Shown: positions 11,958 to 25,700, counted from the stretch's first letter. The stretch: 64,000 nt of DNA from Bugulina stolonifera (GCA_935421135.1 OW285197.1:11847223-11911222); one strand, 5' to 3'. Program-made: numbers and translations. Notes: generated by a model from the letters alone, not told the origin.

Positions 11958-13417
11958 CTGTGGCATAAATAAAACAAAACAAATAATTTATTAGCTGAAC
12001 ATTGAGTAATCAAAATATTCATGAAGCAAAAATAATGTGATCAGTTATGTATTAATGCATCAGTCTAAAGTATTGGTTCTGAATTTAGGGCTGTAGGTAT
12101 TAGGATAGAACAAAACAAAATGTTCTATTCAAACAATGTGAGAGGCTCTACCAGTCACTGAGTGCTATTGCATTATTCAAATCGTGGCTACCACATGCCC
12201 TGTCAGAAACGTTCAAAAGCGCACACTATACCTTCAGCAGTAAAGGCAGGCTTATTCTTTACAATAATCAGCATCACACAGGGAGAAGGGAAGGTTTGGA
12301 TTTATTGTATTAGAAGCTATCCAACCTTGAATAATGCTCGTTATTTGTGATACAGCGTTATATTTCCACTAAAGAAAATATAATCAGTCTTGCATCAGCT
12401 AGCATGGCATGGCAAATTTCTTCCCTTCATAAAACCATAATTTAAAATTATACACCTAGTAAAATTATAAATAAATAGTAATATTGTAGTGAATCAGCAT
12501 AGCCTGCAGCAGCATGGACTATACCTTGTGCCAATATTATTATGCATAAATCCTATACATGCTTAAAGAGGGAGTATTTCCAAAATTGACCAAAACCAAT
12601 CAAAAGGCTGAATAGCTTGTTGAATAGTACTTGCCTAGAGCTATTCAAAATGGTCTGCCAGTGCAACAGCAGATGATGTCATCTACCACAAATGGATCTC
12701 AAACAAAGGCAGTCTATGTCATCTGAGTAATCCAGTTAACCTTGTTATAAAGCACATGGAAAGGCTTTTATTCAATAACTTTTCTATTAACCAAGAGTTT
12801 ATAAATTCCTTCTACACTTTTGATAACATGATACTTGGCCACCTATATTCACTTGTCTTTTTTATTTCAAACATCAAGGAAGTGCAATTAGCAAGGAAAC
12901 TTCTCATTTATTTGAGGGTATACTACAATGATAAGACAACTTCTTCATATTTTCTAAAAACTCCCATGAGTGAATAGAGTTAGTGGGTGTCCGATTTTTC
13001 AGTATTTTTCCAAAATACACATAACTACTTATGGTAAAACAATATTAGCGCCCAAAGAGAAATGAATAACCAAATTTAGCATAAATGGTTTCCAATTATA
13101 TTTCTCTGCTCATACAAGAGGGGACAACTTAGGAAGACTACCCAGTCTTTGGTGCTACTCCCACTTTAACATTACACTTACTACCTTATACATGCTTGAC
13201 ATTGTACCTATTATCTTATTATTGTTATCAACTACTGCATGTATGATGTGTATTATATTATTATTAGCCAATCAGGCCTTCGCAATTATTGTATAAGTCA
13301 ATTACAATTACTTCTTTGCCTGATTATTACTCTAAGTCCTTTTACCTGTATACTTTTGGGGCCATAATTACATACTATCTGGCTGACGTATTTTCACCAT
13401 GTTGTTATGTAATTTCC
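11958..13417. other. spacer inside duplication unit A, right part
   Basis: AT-rich sequence without recognised exons; short open frames here have no family resemblance and occur identically in unit B. Confidence 0.5.
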
Positions 13418-14441
13418 CACATACTTCCTGTTAGCAATACAGACTTCAAAGACACTCCAATGCTGACCAATATCCAACTATGTGGTAAGAGTTCACAAAT
13501 ATAATGCAAAGTAAATTCTCTTAGTTTTCGCTCTATTTATTTTCTTTTGTTGCAATTGATGAATCAAAAATGAAATGGTGGACATTTCTTTCCCACTTAT
13601 TTTTTATTTAATTTGTTAATTACAGTACTGTGTACAATAAAGTCTGATTTAATGAATTTTAGCTCATTCAGCACTGAAGAATAATAGCGTAGCTCGAGAG
13701 CAGATAACTCAGCACCACAGTCAAGCACTCCGCAGAGTTACTGAGACCCAAAGTGAGGCTGTCGAGGCAAAGATTGCTTTCAATCACATTCTTCACATGC
13801 TGGTGCAGCCTACTATTAGCAGCATTGATTGGACTTCAGTAGGTCTGGTAAGCCTACCCACCCCTTTATTTATCACACTTTAGATTGGTTTGTTGCTTCT
13901 GTCTATTTTTTAAGATTCGTCTTAACCCGATGAAACTGTAAATAGGCATGAAGTATATTTGGTACATGGTAGTGGAAGGTAACAATACTTTTTAACTGAA
14001 GTACTATATTGTCCACCCACGCAAGACCTCTACCATGGATGAATTTTGTAACAAAATTTAATAGCCTGAGCTCCAATATATAAAGATACCAGGTAGTTAT
14101 CAATAACTAAGCTACACAGCAGGAAGACAACTATTTTTGGCAGGCTGGTGTTTTAATAAATGCAACTTGCTCTAATTCTAAACATACATGTACATATTTT
14201 ATTATAGAGCTGTATTAAATATTTATTTTCTGGACAGTTATATTTTATCTTTCAGTTAATTGGTTTCACAACCGACCAAGCTCATAAAATAACTGATCTC
14301 TATGAAGAAGAACAAGTGGATCTCTATGCAAACAGAATTCAGGAAATAGTCACATATGCTCTTATATTCCTTAATGAGCATCTTGCCAGCTTTATTCAAC
14401 GGGCTGGTGAATTTGAGGCAACTGGCATCACTATTAAATAA
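13418..14441 (+). pseudogene. 5'-truncated copy of the single-unit Bcl-2-like gene
   Basis: Carries the end of exon 2 (13418-13484), exon 3 (13663-13847) and exon 4 (14256-14441), all identical in coding sequence to the upstream gene as far as I can see. Exon 1, the exon 2 acceptor and the promoter region are absent. It would not make the full protein by itself. Because its acceptors are intact, a transcript from the upstream promoter could in principle splice into these exons instead. Confidence 0.7.
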
Positions 14442-15834
14442 TTTCTTATATACAAGGCTTGCTTAAAAAACTGCAATGTTGATCAGTGCATTCTCGTATA
14501 CAAATGTAGAACATCGCAGATTCAATATTAAGTAGTAGTAAAGCATGAGCAATTTTTAAATAGAATCATATGTTTGGCTCTTCTCTTAAAAAAAACTTTG
14601 TAGACCTAGTGTAATATCCCCAAGGTAACTCGCACCATGATCTACAATAGTTTGGAAATAATGACCTGTTAGAGCGAAAGTTGTATAAAACCGGCCAAAC
14701 ATAGAATTCTATAACATTGTTATTTTCAGAGCCACACAGATGTAGTGGTTTGAACTGGAGCAGAGATGGGAGAAACCAGAACTGCTTTTCTGGAGAACCT
14801 CAAGTTCTCCAATGTTATTTTTTCGTTTATTAGCTAATATTGAAGGCAATAAAGCTACTATGGTTTCTAAACTGACCTTCACCTCACATTTATTCACTTT
14901 GAATTGGCCAATTACACATCAGAATCTGTTATTATTGCCTCCAAGTTTTAAATTAACTACAAGGTCCTTATTTGGGTATCACTATCTGGTAAATTTGCCA
15001 GCTATGACCTGGACACTTTAGAATGGTGCATTTAGAAGGAAGCTATTACATAATAGTTGCACATGCGTATAATATGTTGAGCTGGCAGTCATTGTGCAGC
15101 TGTATAATGATACAAAATGGTGGAAGTTGTTAGCAGAGAAATGTGTTTATTACTTGACTAACTTATGGTTGAAACAAGACTGATACAGGCTAGGCTTATG
15201 AAAGAGAATGAAGAAAAAAGAAGCATGCTGAGCTAAAGCTTTGTAGTAGCTATGATATTCACCTATGAGCTTACCAAATAATATAAGATAAGACAACTCT
15301 ATTACAGCTACAGAGGTACCAGATTGTTAGTTCAACAGAATATACCAACCAGGCAGCTCATTTCTAAAAATTAACACAACTATGACATTCTAAATATAAA
15401 TGAATCAGTTCTGTCCAGTCTAAGGATTGATTTTGGTGCCAGTGCCACAGAAAACATTGAATTCTGGTCTATTTCTGAAGTTCATGATGCAACAGGCTTT
15501 CGGTGGTGTTGTTGCTTTGGTTGTTGTTGTTGTTGTTGTTGCTTTTTGTTGTCTTTGTTTTTTTTATCTTTCTATTTAAAATAAAATCTCAATATTTGTA
15601 AAAAATGGTGACAACGGTTTATTGGTTGTTAGATTACATGGTGGTACCAATTTAATCAGTTTTTGAAAGTATACCGAGTAGAACGTCATAATTGCTCATT
15701 CAGATAATATTTGACATGCAAGATACAACATTAAACAGTACAGTAACTAAATGGATGTATTGTTTATCATCATGTACACGTAGTATTAATCAAAGTGTTA
15801 TGAGATGTTGTGGTGTTCTGGGGTAAATCTGACA
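14442..15834. other. spacer inside duplication unit B
   Basis: Same content as 10330-11722; nothing further recognised. Confidence 0.5.
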
Positions 15835-16069
15835 TCAAATCTGAACCAAGCCATGTACTTCAATCTCATAAAAGTTTAGAGCAGCATCAGCTTTAACAGC
15901 TGTCATCCTCACATATCTACCATACATTCTGGTGTGACAGGTCATCAGATATGGATCCATCGGTGGTCTTCCAGGAAGGTAGTTACAGATCTCATCTTCT
16001 GGAGGATCATCAAAGTTAGCATCACTTTCACCAACTGTCACTCTTACATTGATTAGTCGATCTTAATAC
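15835..16069 (-). pseudogene. broken last exon of an F5/8C lectin-like gene, copy B
   Basis: Same as the copy at 11723-11957, with the same one-base deficit and the same premature TAA. One base next to the splice acceptor differs between copies (a T/C difference at 11957/16069). Confidence 0.65.
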
Positions 16070-17529
16070 CTGTGGCATAAATAAAACAAAACAAATAATT
16101 TATTAGCTGAACATTGAGTAATCAAAATATTCATGAAGCAAAAATAATGTGATCAGTTATGTATTAATGCATCAGTCTAAAGTATTGGTTCTGAATTTAG
16201 GGCTGTAGGTATTAGGATAGAACAAAACAAAATGTTCTATTCAAACAATGTGAGAGGCTCTACCAGTCACTGAGTGCTATTGCATTATTCAAATCGTGGC
16301 TACCACATGCCCTGTCAGAAACGTTCAAAAGCGCACACTATACCTTCAGCAGTAAAGGCAGGCTTATTCTTTACAATAATCAGCATCACACAGGGAGAAG
16401 GGAAGGTTTGGATTTATTGTATTAGAAGCTATCCAACCTTGAATAATGCTCGTTATTTGTGATACAGCGTTATATTTCCACTAAAGAAAATATAATCAGT
16501 CTTGCATCAGCTAGCATGGCATGGCAAATTTCTTCCCTTCATAAAACCATAATTTAAAATTATACACCTAGTAAAATTATAAATAAATGGTAATATTGTA
16601 GTGAATCAGCATAGCCTGCAGCAGCATGGACTATACCTTGTGCCAATATTATTATGCATAAATCCTATACATGCTTAAAGAGGGAGTATTTCCAAAATTG
16701 ACCAAAACCAATCAAAAGGCTGAATAGCTTGTTGAATAGTACTTGCCTAGAGCTATTCAAAATGGTCTGCCAGTGCAACAGCAGATGATGTCATCTACCA
16801 CAAATGGATCTCAAACAAAGGCAGTCTATGTCATCTGAGTAATCCAGTTAACCTTGTTATAAAGCACATGGAAAGGCTTTTATTCAATAACTTTTCTATT
16901 AACCAAGAGTTTATAAATTCCTTCTACACTTTTGATAACATGATACTTGGCCACCTATATTCACTTGTCTTTTTTATTTCAAACATCAAGGAAGTGCAAT
17001 TAGCAAGGAAACTTCTCATTTATTTGAGGGTATACTACAATGATAAGACAACTTCTTCATATTTTCTAAAAACTCCCATGAGTGAATAGAGTTAGTGGGT
17101 GTCCGATTTTTCAGTATTTTTCCAAAATACACATAACTACTTATGGTAAAACAATATTAGCGCCCAAAGAGAAATGAATAACCAAATTTAGCATAAATGG
17201 TTTCCAATTATATTTCTCTGCTCATACAAGAGGGGACAACTTAGGAAGACTACCCAGTCTTTGGTGCTACTCCCACTTTAACATTACACTTACTACCTTA
17301 TACATGCTTGACATTGTACCTATTATCTTATTATTGTTATCAACTACTGCATGTATGATGTGTATTATATTATTATTAGCCAATCAGGCCTTCGCAATTA
17401 TTGTATAAGTCAATTACAATTACTTCTTTGCCTGATTATTACTCTAAGTCCTTTTACCTGTATACTTTTGGGGCCATAATTACATACTATCTGGCTGACG
17501 TATTTTCACCATGTTGTTATGTAATTTCC
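16070..17529. other. spacer inside duplication unit B, right part
   Basis: Copy of 11958-13417 with no recognised exon. It ends at the breakpoint TCC, 17527-17529. Confidence 0.5.
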
Positions 17530-19190
17530 GGTACGATAGTCAGTTGTTTACCATCATCTTCTGGATAGTTCACCACACTTGGTTCTCCAGACATAGCACA
17601 CGTTGATGTATGACACGGCAGCACATGATTGGTTGACAGAGCAAGCAGACTTGCAGCTTTTAAGTGATGGAGAAATATCTTTGAAATCAGGATCGAGAAG
17701 CTGTGTGTAGGTGTCAGTGCTAAATGTGGATATTCCCTCAGCTAAAATCGAACCAACTATAGCAATACTGGTGTGCATTGCTAAAAGATGACTACTAAAA
17801 TGGAAATACAATGTTGTGTCAGCTGCAGTCGCAATTAATATTTCTGTGAAGAACTTACTAACTGTTCTACTAGATTCTTTCTAGAAACTTACAACTAAAT
17901 CTTCTTCTCATTAAAAAAATAATCGTGTTTGAAATGCTAATTACAATTCAGTTATTGAGACTGCATAACTGGTACAGAACTGGTACAGAACTGGTACAGA
18001 ACTGGTACAGAACTGGTACAGAACTGGTACAGAACTGGTACAGAACTGGTACAGAACTGGTACAGAACTGGTACAGAACTGGTACAGAACTGGTACAGAA
18101 CTGGTACAGAACTGGTACAGAACTGGTACAGAACTGGTACAGAACTGGTACAGAACTGGTACAGAACTGGTACAGAACTGGTACAGAACTGGTACAGAAC
18201 TGGTACAGAACTGGTACAGAACTGGTACAGAACTGGTACAGGTAATGTGAAGGTGTGACAACACCTTAGCTTGTTTGCTCTGTTTAAGCTAGCAAAGCCT
18301 AAATAGCACATTATTTGGAGTGCAGATCAACCCTGTTACAATTGGCTAATATCAGATACAATAGTCTAGTGATAAAAATTATTCAAAATAAGCATTTAAT
18401 ATAGCACTGATGGATTGGGGCTACATCTAATTCATAGATCCAAATAAATGGCCAACCTGCTTAAACTCACAGACTCTTCTGTAGTCACACCTGGAGTATA
18501 GCATACCATACATGTAGTTATCAGCTGCCTGTGACTTACTTTTCATCTCCTCGTATTTCTCAAAGTAAACCAAATCACTGGCTCTGCCAGCAGTCACCTC
18601 TAAGGTAGCATTGTACAGTTTGCATGCTTTATTTTCAGAATTGAAGACGCCAGAGAAACATTGGTTCTTAGAAGAGGCGCACCCTAAAGCACAGGCCCAG
18701 AGCGTGCTAACACCTACAAAATTACTTGGCTATCTACTGGCAAGAAAATCCACATCCATTTATATAACATATTGCATCCAATCAACTTTCTGACACATGA
18801 CCTTGACCTTCTGCTTTCACAAATTTTACTTTTGCCAATCTTGGTACATTGCCAATGATTTATGGTCTTTAGTATTAGCTGTGATAAGAAAAGATTTGTA
18901 GCTATTGAAGAGACATTTTGGTCAGTTACTGAGAAGAGTAATTGCAAGCGAGTTACTAAAGCTGGGAATCCCAGGATGTTCCAAGTAATTAGGGAGTGAG
19001 AGCTCTTTCGAATGATCTTACCATGTGCATCATTGATTGTAGCGCCATCTGGTGTCCAAATCTCTACCACATTCTTCTTTAGGCTGTACATCTGATTATG
19101 GCTGACAGGAATCAGTCCCTGAACCTCCACAAGTACATGCAGAAGAAGGAACACCATCTGCTTTGGTGCCAAAGAACTTCTGAGTTGCAT
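17530..19190 (-). pseudogene. PAN/apple-like secreted protein gene, damaged at its 3' end
   Basis: Three exons on the minus strand join in phase 1: 19190-19022, 18713-18540 and 17741 to about 17530. Exon 1 contains a likely signal peptide, MVFLLLHVLVEVQG, with a second Met 11 codons upstream. Exon 2 encodes a Cys-rich PAN/apple-like unit (WACALGCASSKNQCFSG, ACKLYNATLEV, VYFEKYEEM). Exon 3 gives CKSACSVNQSCAAVSY, matching the intact paralogue at 62299-62495. It then lacks 11 nt found there, which breaks the frame and produces an early stop at 17554. Similarity to the paralogue ends next to the duplication breakpoint 17529/17530. Discoidin exons expected downstream survive only as the relics at 15835 and 11723. 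It may still give a short secreted protein. Confidence 0.55.
17965..18241. repeat. 11-bp minisatellite, about 25 copies
   Basis: Unit AACTGGTACAG repeated head to tail with essentially no variation across about 276 bp. It lies in the intron between exons 2 and 3 of the PAN-like gene. Because the unit is not a multiple of three and holds no stop in any phase, it creates long open frames on both strands that I do not take as genes. Confidence 0.97.
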
Positions 19191-22100
19191 TGTGAAGCTG
19201 GGAACCTATCCCTGTAATAGGGAATTTGAAGGTTTACTGCAATAAATCTTGACTAACCTATATCATTAAACTACATTACATTGTGTCCAGCTGAGCTGCT
19301 GAGGTGCAGCCGTACAGTATGCAAACAATGGTACTGTGGGGAGAGGGAGTCAGGAATGGCTGACCAAGTAAGAGTGGGCTAGGTACACCACTAAGCGGTC
19401 AGAGATATGCATTATAGTGAGCGATTATATTAATTAATTACTAAGCGCTATATTCTCTTGAGAGGCCATGTTGCTCGGAGATAATAATATTTATATACGT
19501 CATGACTTGTAGGCTGCTTGTGTCTAATTATGCAAGTTTTCAGTTGTCTACTCATGCATCAGTGACACCCCCACAGCAAGCTTAGTATTTTATACAATCA
19601 TGTGTTAGTGGAAATTTGATAGTATTTGAACTAAAGTCACTTTTGGGCTCCCGATGACTCGTATTAAATTATAATGTGTATATGTATTATAATATGTATT
19701 AATATTACCATATAAAACGTAGTACAGTGCATTATACATGTACGTACTGTAATGGTACGCACAGTCTTCTCTAACCACCTAACATTTATTACAATGTGTA
19801 CTCATATGTATATCTGCTTGTATTGCCTACTACTTAGTCATACATGTATATTGTTGTATACTCAAATATGGCATTACCGAGTCATTGTACTGCTTTTTAT
19901 ACCCATGTAAAGAGGCCCGACCTCTCAGAATTACTTGATATTCATTTTGTATATGATTTGGATGATTCTAAGCATCTTTCGTAATAACCCGACCCATTTT
20001 GGGTCGGCCATCAGGCTTCCGGCCGCCATATTGTTGCGCAATCTTCGGACGACCCTACATCATCTTTTCCCGACACTACGTCGGCCTTTTTACCGGAACT
20101 TCCTCCGGAAGTTCTATTACTATATAAAGGGCATTGTTTTTACATTTGTTGTCTCAGTTCTTGCTTGGATCTCAATAAAGACACATCTATACTTATATAC
20201 AGAGACTTTCACTTCGTAGATAGGTCATTCTAGTCGTTAAGGTCCTCGACCTTGCAACATGAACTGCCTACTAGGTCGGATCACTCTCTTTCTCAGTATA
20301 GTAAACAAGCATAACATGGGTCGTCTTTGGTAGTTCTTTGTCTACTGACTCCGATCAATCTTTCATGTAATGAGAAGGCCTAGCACCACTCATAGGCACT
20401 TCATTTTGGGTCGGGAGTCGTCTTAGGACGACCATACCAGAAACCAAAAACTATTACAATACTATATAATTATTTCCGTATATACAATGTATATATAGTA
20501 CATTGTATGAGTGTGTACAATATTGAAATGTATATCATCAATCTGTTTTGGTGGTGGACACCTCAGATAAATATTCTAGCAATAATATTACTGTCTTTGG
20601 CAGCTTGAAAACTTCAGTGTATATTACACCTTTTAAATATGCACTGCTGTAAATATACAGTATTGCCAAGGTATGCTCATAGAGATATATCTGAGTGGCA
20701 CTGATGAAGTGTCAAACACTGAAACATACGTAGCACTGTATACAGATTGATAGTATATAACATCGCATATACTAGTATAAAGTTCTTATCTTACCTAATG
20801 GGCAATAAAAACTTTTGTAATCACATTCTGTTTTCTGTACGCCTCCGTTTGTTCTTTGCTCCGTCTTTTTATTGGTTCCAGCTCGACTATCGACTTTCTT
20901 ATTGGTCTGTTTTCTGTAATCAGTAGCATGATAGGATGCAGATTTCACAATTGCATTTACTCTTTATTTGGATTATAAAAAATTATCTTCATCACCTACC
21001 TAGCAATTGGAGATGTATGGAAATATTATATTGCTGACTTACCCTCATTAGAGACACTTTGGGCATCTAGAGCAGCTCTGCTGGCTGAGTGTACACAAGA
21101 CTGGCCATTAAATGCTCACGAGCACTCAGTAAGGGACTGAGCATTCAAGTGAGTACCCGACCCTTGTGGAAATACAACATTGCATAGGTGGTGAACACAT
21201 TTACGTAGGGTTAGCAACTGATTTCACTATTTTATTGATCTATCATTTGAATAATACATGATTATATGTGCAATTATATGTGCAATCCCTTGGTAAGCCA
21301 TTTAGAATTAAATTCTTTGTATATCATGTTATTCTAACTTACTTTGCACTGGAACGTTTTGATATTGTACATAAATATTTTATTGTTAATTATGCCTCTA
21401 ATGGCAAGCAGTTTGGCTTATTCGGATCGTTTTGATGAGATTTTCACAGAAATTATCAAAGTTGAACTTCTTGTTAAGTTCTAAATCCCCTAGGTTCCCG
21501 GGAACTCTTCTCTGGTGGTAATAATGTACAGTGGTTCAATTCACAGCTCAATTTGATCGAGGCAGAATATTAACAAACTAACTGGATTTTTACTCCCAAT
21601 CTCCAATCTATTACAAATATTTACACATTAAGCCTGCTTTCTCGTAGTACTGAACTATTTTTAGAGCTAAAGTCAGGTCTTTCTTTTAATCAGTATATGA
21701 TCAGTCTGTAAGATTTCTCAGCCTCATTATAGCGCAACCTATAAGGCGCCATCTAAAAGTTCTTTTAGAAACAAGTGTGCACTAGAAGCAAGTCTTGGTA
21801 TTCACCAGTAGAAGCAGCTGTTGGACTGCTGGACTCCTGCAGTAGAATTTACCCAGGAATAGCAGGCTAGGTGTTATAACCATCATCGGCGTTGGCGTTG
21901 AAGTATTTAAACAACATGATTTGGTATTCTTTGGGTATTGATCTCTCAATACTACATTTAGATGGCTGTAGAAGCTAATGATGTTTATCGTAAGAGTATA
22001 ATAGACACGCACTACTGAGCAGCGGTGCCATTTTATATCTTGAAAATGCTAAAGTGTGCTGATTCTATCATTGAATTTTTTACAATTTACACCCATTAGC

Positions 22101-22733
22101 AATTTATAGCTATGCCTGGAACACAGAATTTTCCTTGGAACTTTCCAATACAAAAGACTGCATGACCAGAGTTTTTTCTTATGCTATCTGTATATGAGAA
22201 ACTTATTTCGCTAAGCACGGTGATTCCAATTTTGCTGTTTTCAATTCACCGCATATGATCATAGCGCAATATAAAATGATGTTGATGCTATATACATATA
22301 CATGTATAATTTTCATATATAGGTATTGCATGCATTGTATAATATATTTATTTTGAATTTCCTCAAAGATAAACAGCATCAGAAGCCATAAAATACAAGT
22401 AATTTATGACAGGAAGAGCCTGTCTTATATACCAAGCTAGTAGTTACTATAATTGTATATAGCTAGACGAAAGGATGCTAAATGCAAAAAAAATGATTCT
22501 TGTTGATAAAATAGAGAATTAAGGACTCTTAGCAGCACGATTCATCCAAATGCCCAATTTGGTCACTAATATGACTTGTAGTGTTTCTATCGGTAATATA
22601 ATATTACAATATATTTCCTGAATCAACAGCTCTATCTGATCTTGATCTGATCAAATCAGAACATTAACAATCTAACTCAATTTTTTTTCTAATCCTGCTT
22701 TATGGATCTGTTACAAATGTTTTTTTATGAATC
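19191..22733. other. intergenic region with LTR-like repeat
   Basis: No gene recognised. It contains the repeat at 19880-20458. The stretch 21535-21630 resembles 22620-22725 next to the last SLC5 exon (shared CAGCTC, ATTAACAA and TCTATTACAAAT/TCTGTTACAAAT blocks), suggesting an old local duplication of 3' flank. Confidence 0.5.
19880..20458 (+). mobile_element. LTR-like interspersed repeat, copy 1
   Basis: Shares a colinear core with 50860-51592, 60122-60890 and 63524-64000: TACCCATGTAAAGAGG, a region of GGCCGACCC/CGGAAG blocks, a TATA-like CTATATAAAGG, CAATAAAGACACATCTATA (polyadenylation-like), and a terminal CCATACCAG...ATTACA. The order of TATA box then AATAAA, and TG...CA ends, fit a solo LTR. 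The upstream limit is uncertain. No retroviral-type coding region is adjacent. Confidence 0.6.
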
Positions 22734-25700
22734 TTAAGCAAAGAAGGCCCAAATAAAGAAACCAAACGCCAAAACAATTACCAGATTAATCTGAACCAGC
22801 AGTTTTCCTTTTCTAGATTCTTTAGTGTCCAGTGGAGTTGGAGGTGGTTCCTCAACCGCTCCTACTTTATTCTGATCTAACCCACAGAACCAGGAAAGAA
22901 GGCAAGCTTTTAGTCTATTTTTCGGCGTGCTCTCTTCATCTGCAGATCCCATTTTATTGTCCACAGATGGATTTTCTTCTCTCATGTTACCTTCTTTCCC
23001 CTAAAGTACACGTAAATGCTTTTGTGCTTTTGTGCTTTTGTAGCTTTTGTAGCTTTTGTAGCTTTTGTAGTTTTGGTGCATTATCTAATGTTATAGCTGT
23101 ATGTAGCTTGGTAATTGGTGAATGGTAGATATCAGGGCAACAGTATTAATTAACTTGTGCTAAATAAATATTGTCACCCAAATTAAGACATTGAAATCTA
23201 CAACGAAATCTAGAGAAATTAGAGAAATCTGCAATAATTACATGCAGGTAGAGTCTGGTGCTCTTAAGAATGAGCAGTGGAGCTGAAACTATTTCATCCA
23301 CATAGGCGTACATACTTATACAGACTGACTCTGTACATGATAAAAGACAAAGTTGTAGTAGCTATACCTTTAAATTTTCATCAGTTGCAGGATTTTCTTC
23401 CCATTTCGCATTAAACTGCTCCCTCGTCCACCATGTTGTCCTGTAGATCTAAATGATAGAATGCGGTATACCTGCAGGGCTTAGGAGTTACACAGTATAC
23501 ATGCATATGTGATTCAAACCATATTTGGTAACACCGCTCATAGTGGTACAAGTATAGCTAAAAGTTAGAAAGATATACTGCATGCATATTATTCACTTAT
23601 TCACTTGTATTTTATCCGTTGCATGCTGATTCATTGATGAAAATCTGCAGGAACTGTGATGAGTGTTGGTGAGATTGGGAGTGGGTGAGGGCTAACCAAA
23701 ACCATGAGAGTTCAGCTACTGAATTTTTTTTAATATTTACTCACCCCCTCACCATTTCAAATCACTAACAACTTTGATCGTGTGGTACAGTCTAAATACA
23801 ACATACAAAATTAAATTTTGTAGAGATTCATAATTATTACAAAAAAATCTGCCCATTGCCAAATTTTATTATTTTGTTCACCCCCATGACCTTACTACCA
23901 AATCAAGTTCCGGTTTTATGTGCAGTACATAATATACATTAAACTACTATTTTATCATGCTATATGTAGTCTTAGGTTCTCACCTGTCTAGCAGAAGGAG
24001 GTTTGGTTAGGATACTAACCACCCAGATTATAATAATGGAGAGAATAAACAGGAATATGGCAAAGTGGAGGTAGTGAATAGCATATATGATCCATGGTCT
24101 AGTCTCTGGTTGACCACAAGTAGGGGCGGCGTACACCCAGCCCGCAATCATCCTCGCAACACCCACTATGAACCCAATTAAGAGTGCTGCAAATGCGCCC
24201 TGTATGAAACACAACATATCTGAAAGTTATATAACTATTTGGATAAATTAGCCGTGCAGCAACATAAAATTTAGCTACCAAACTTTAGGATTGACAAGTA
24301 GAATGGGCAGACGAAAATACATGTAATTATTGTTACTTTTTGCAGAATTCAAGCTAAAAATCCCTTAGCTTTACAAAGCACTCTTAGCCTGAGTTTTATA
24401 GTCAATAACGAATATACCTCTGATTCCTGTGTATATACCATGTAAATATTAGCCCCTCCCCCAAACATACCTTCTCATTAGCTCGTGTGGTCATCACGCC
24501 CATCAGGTACACGGCACCGATTGGTGGTGCAAGATATGCTGTAATTGATTGTAGGTAGTTGAAGAGTTGTCCCCCTTGGCCTCTGTCTATCATAGACAGC
24601 CATGGTATAGATATTCCCACAAACACTAATGTGAACAGTCTGAAATGATAAAATAATGTGTAAATAATGTGTATGAGTCAAGATGGTTGATATCTTGCTT
24701 TATAAAATATAAGTTGAAGGTAGAACTACTTAACATATATCTTATTTGTGCTTACCTTCCAACCAACATGAGTTCTCTCTCCGATGCATTCTTTCTGGCA
24801 AGTTTCCAGATGTCGAGAGTGAACACTGTACTCCCAGAATTAAATATGGATGTAAGCGAACTCATCAGTGCTGCCAACATGGCTGCCAACATAAGGCCAC
24901 GTAATCCTAAATAAATTAAATAACTCCAATGTACCACCATAACTAATACATGTGAATGCAAATTCTAAATAATTATTTGGTAAACTAAGTTATTCCTGAA
25001 CTTTTATTTACATTTCAATTCAATTTTTATCAATGGTTAAAAAAAGAGATTAATTTATGGTAATAATTTCAAGCAGTAAAATGCTACTCATGACTCAGCA
25101 GATTAAAATAATATATGACCAACTTTTCTAGTCATGATTGTTCACATTACAACATGTACTTACCTACAGGCATAATCCTATGGACCATGCTTACATATGC
25201 AAAGTTGGAGCACCCCTGCTCTATCCCGCATGCGGTTTTACATTCCTCTGCTGTTCCACAGGCTACAATATCTGCAAGTATGAAGTGCATGAGTTACATA
25301 GCAGAGTTGATAAGGTGGGTACAATCCGTCCCGCTATAGGCTAGGACAGTAAACAGAGCATTTTAGTATCACATCTACATCTAGATATCATACTATATGT
25401 GGGGTTTACACCTGTGCACAAGAATTATGGGTAATAACCATTCTATGGTCTCAGAGCAGCCGTGGCCTAGTGGTAAGGGCTCTGGACTTCCATATGGGAG
25501 TCCCAGGTTCAATTCCCATAAGGGTCATTTGTGGTGTTAGGAAGAGCATCCAGCCACAATTGCTCCTGTGCCTCATATAATACTTTGCCATTGGTGAAGT
25601 GCCTTCTCCACCCCAAATTAGAAAAAAATGCAGTTCTCTTTAGATCCTTGCTTTCTTATCTGGGAATTATAGTGGGAAGTAAAATTGGTAAGTTATGGTT

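Larger units (their letters stand above)
9306..13417. repeat. tandem duplication, unit A (4112 bp)
   Basis: Every base from 9306 on is matched 4112 bp downstream, with only a handful of differences seen (for example 9933, 10732, 11647, 11957, 12478). The left boundary lies inside exon 2 of the single-unit Bcl-2-like gene. A 3-bp TCC is shared at 9303-9305, 13415-13417 and 17527-17529, that is, microhomology at the breakpoints. Confidence 0.95.
13418..17529. repeat. tandem duplication, unit B (4112 bp)
   Basis: Second copy of 9306-13417, colinear without visible insertions or deletions. The junction at 13417/13418 joins intergenic sequence straight to the interior of Bcl-2-like exon 2. Confidence 0.95.

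Noticed and set aside
17925..18311. Long frames on both strands through the 11-bp minisatellite
   Set aside because: An 11-bp unit without stops gives open frames automatically; no start context, splice sites or conservation support a protein.
18714..19021. Continuation of the PAN-like exon 1 frame to a 158-residue protein
   Set aside because: A good donor at 19022 joins in phase to the Cys-rich exon at 18713; the continuation has no PAN features.
19935..20219. 94-codon frame with hydrophobic C-terminus
   Set aside because: It lies inside the LTR-like repeat and spans its TATA and AATAAA signals; the frame is not kept in the other copies.
25455..25530. tRNA gene
   Set aside because: A and B boxes are present but the arms do not fold into a complete cloverleaf, and the following body is SINE-like.
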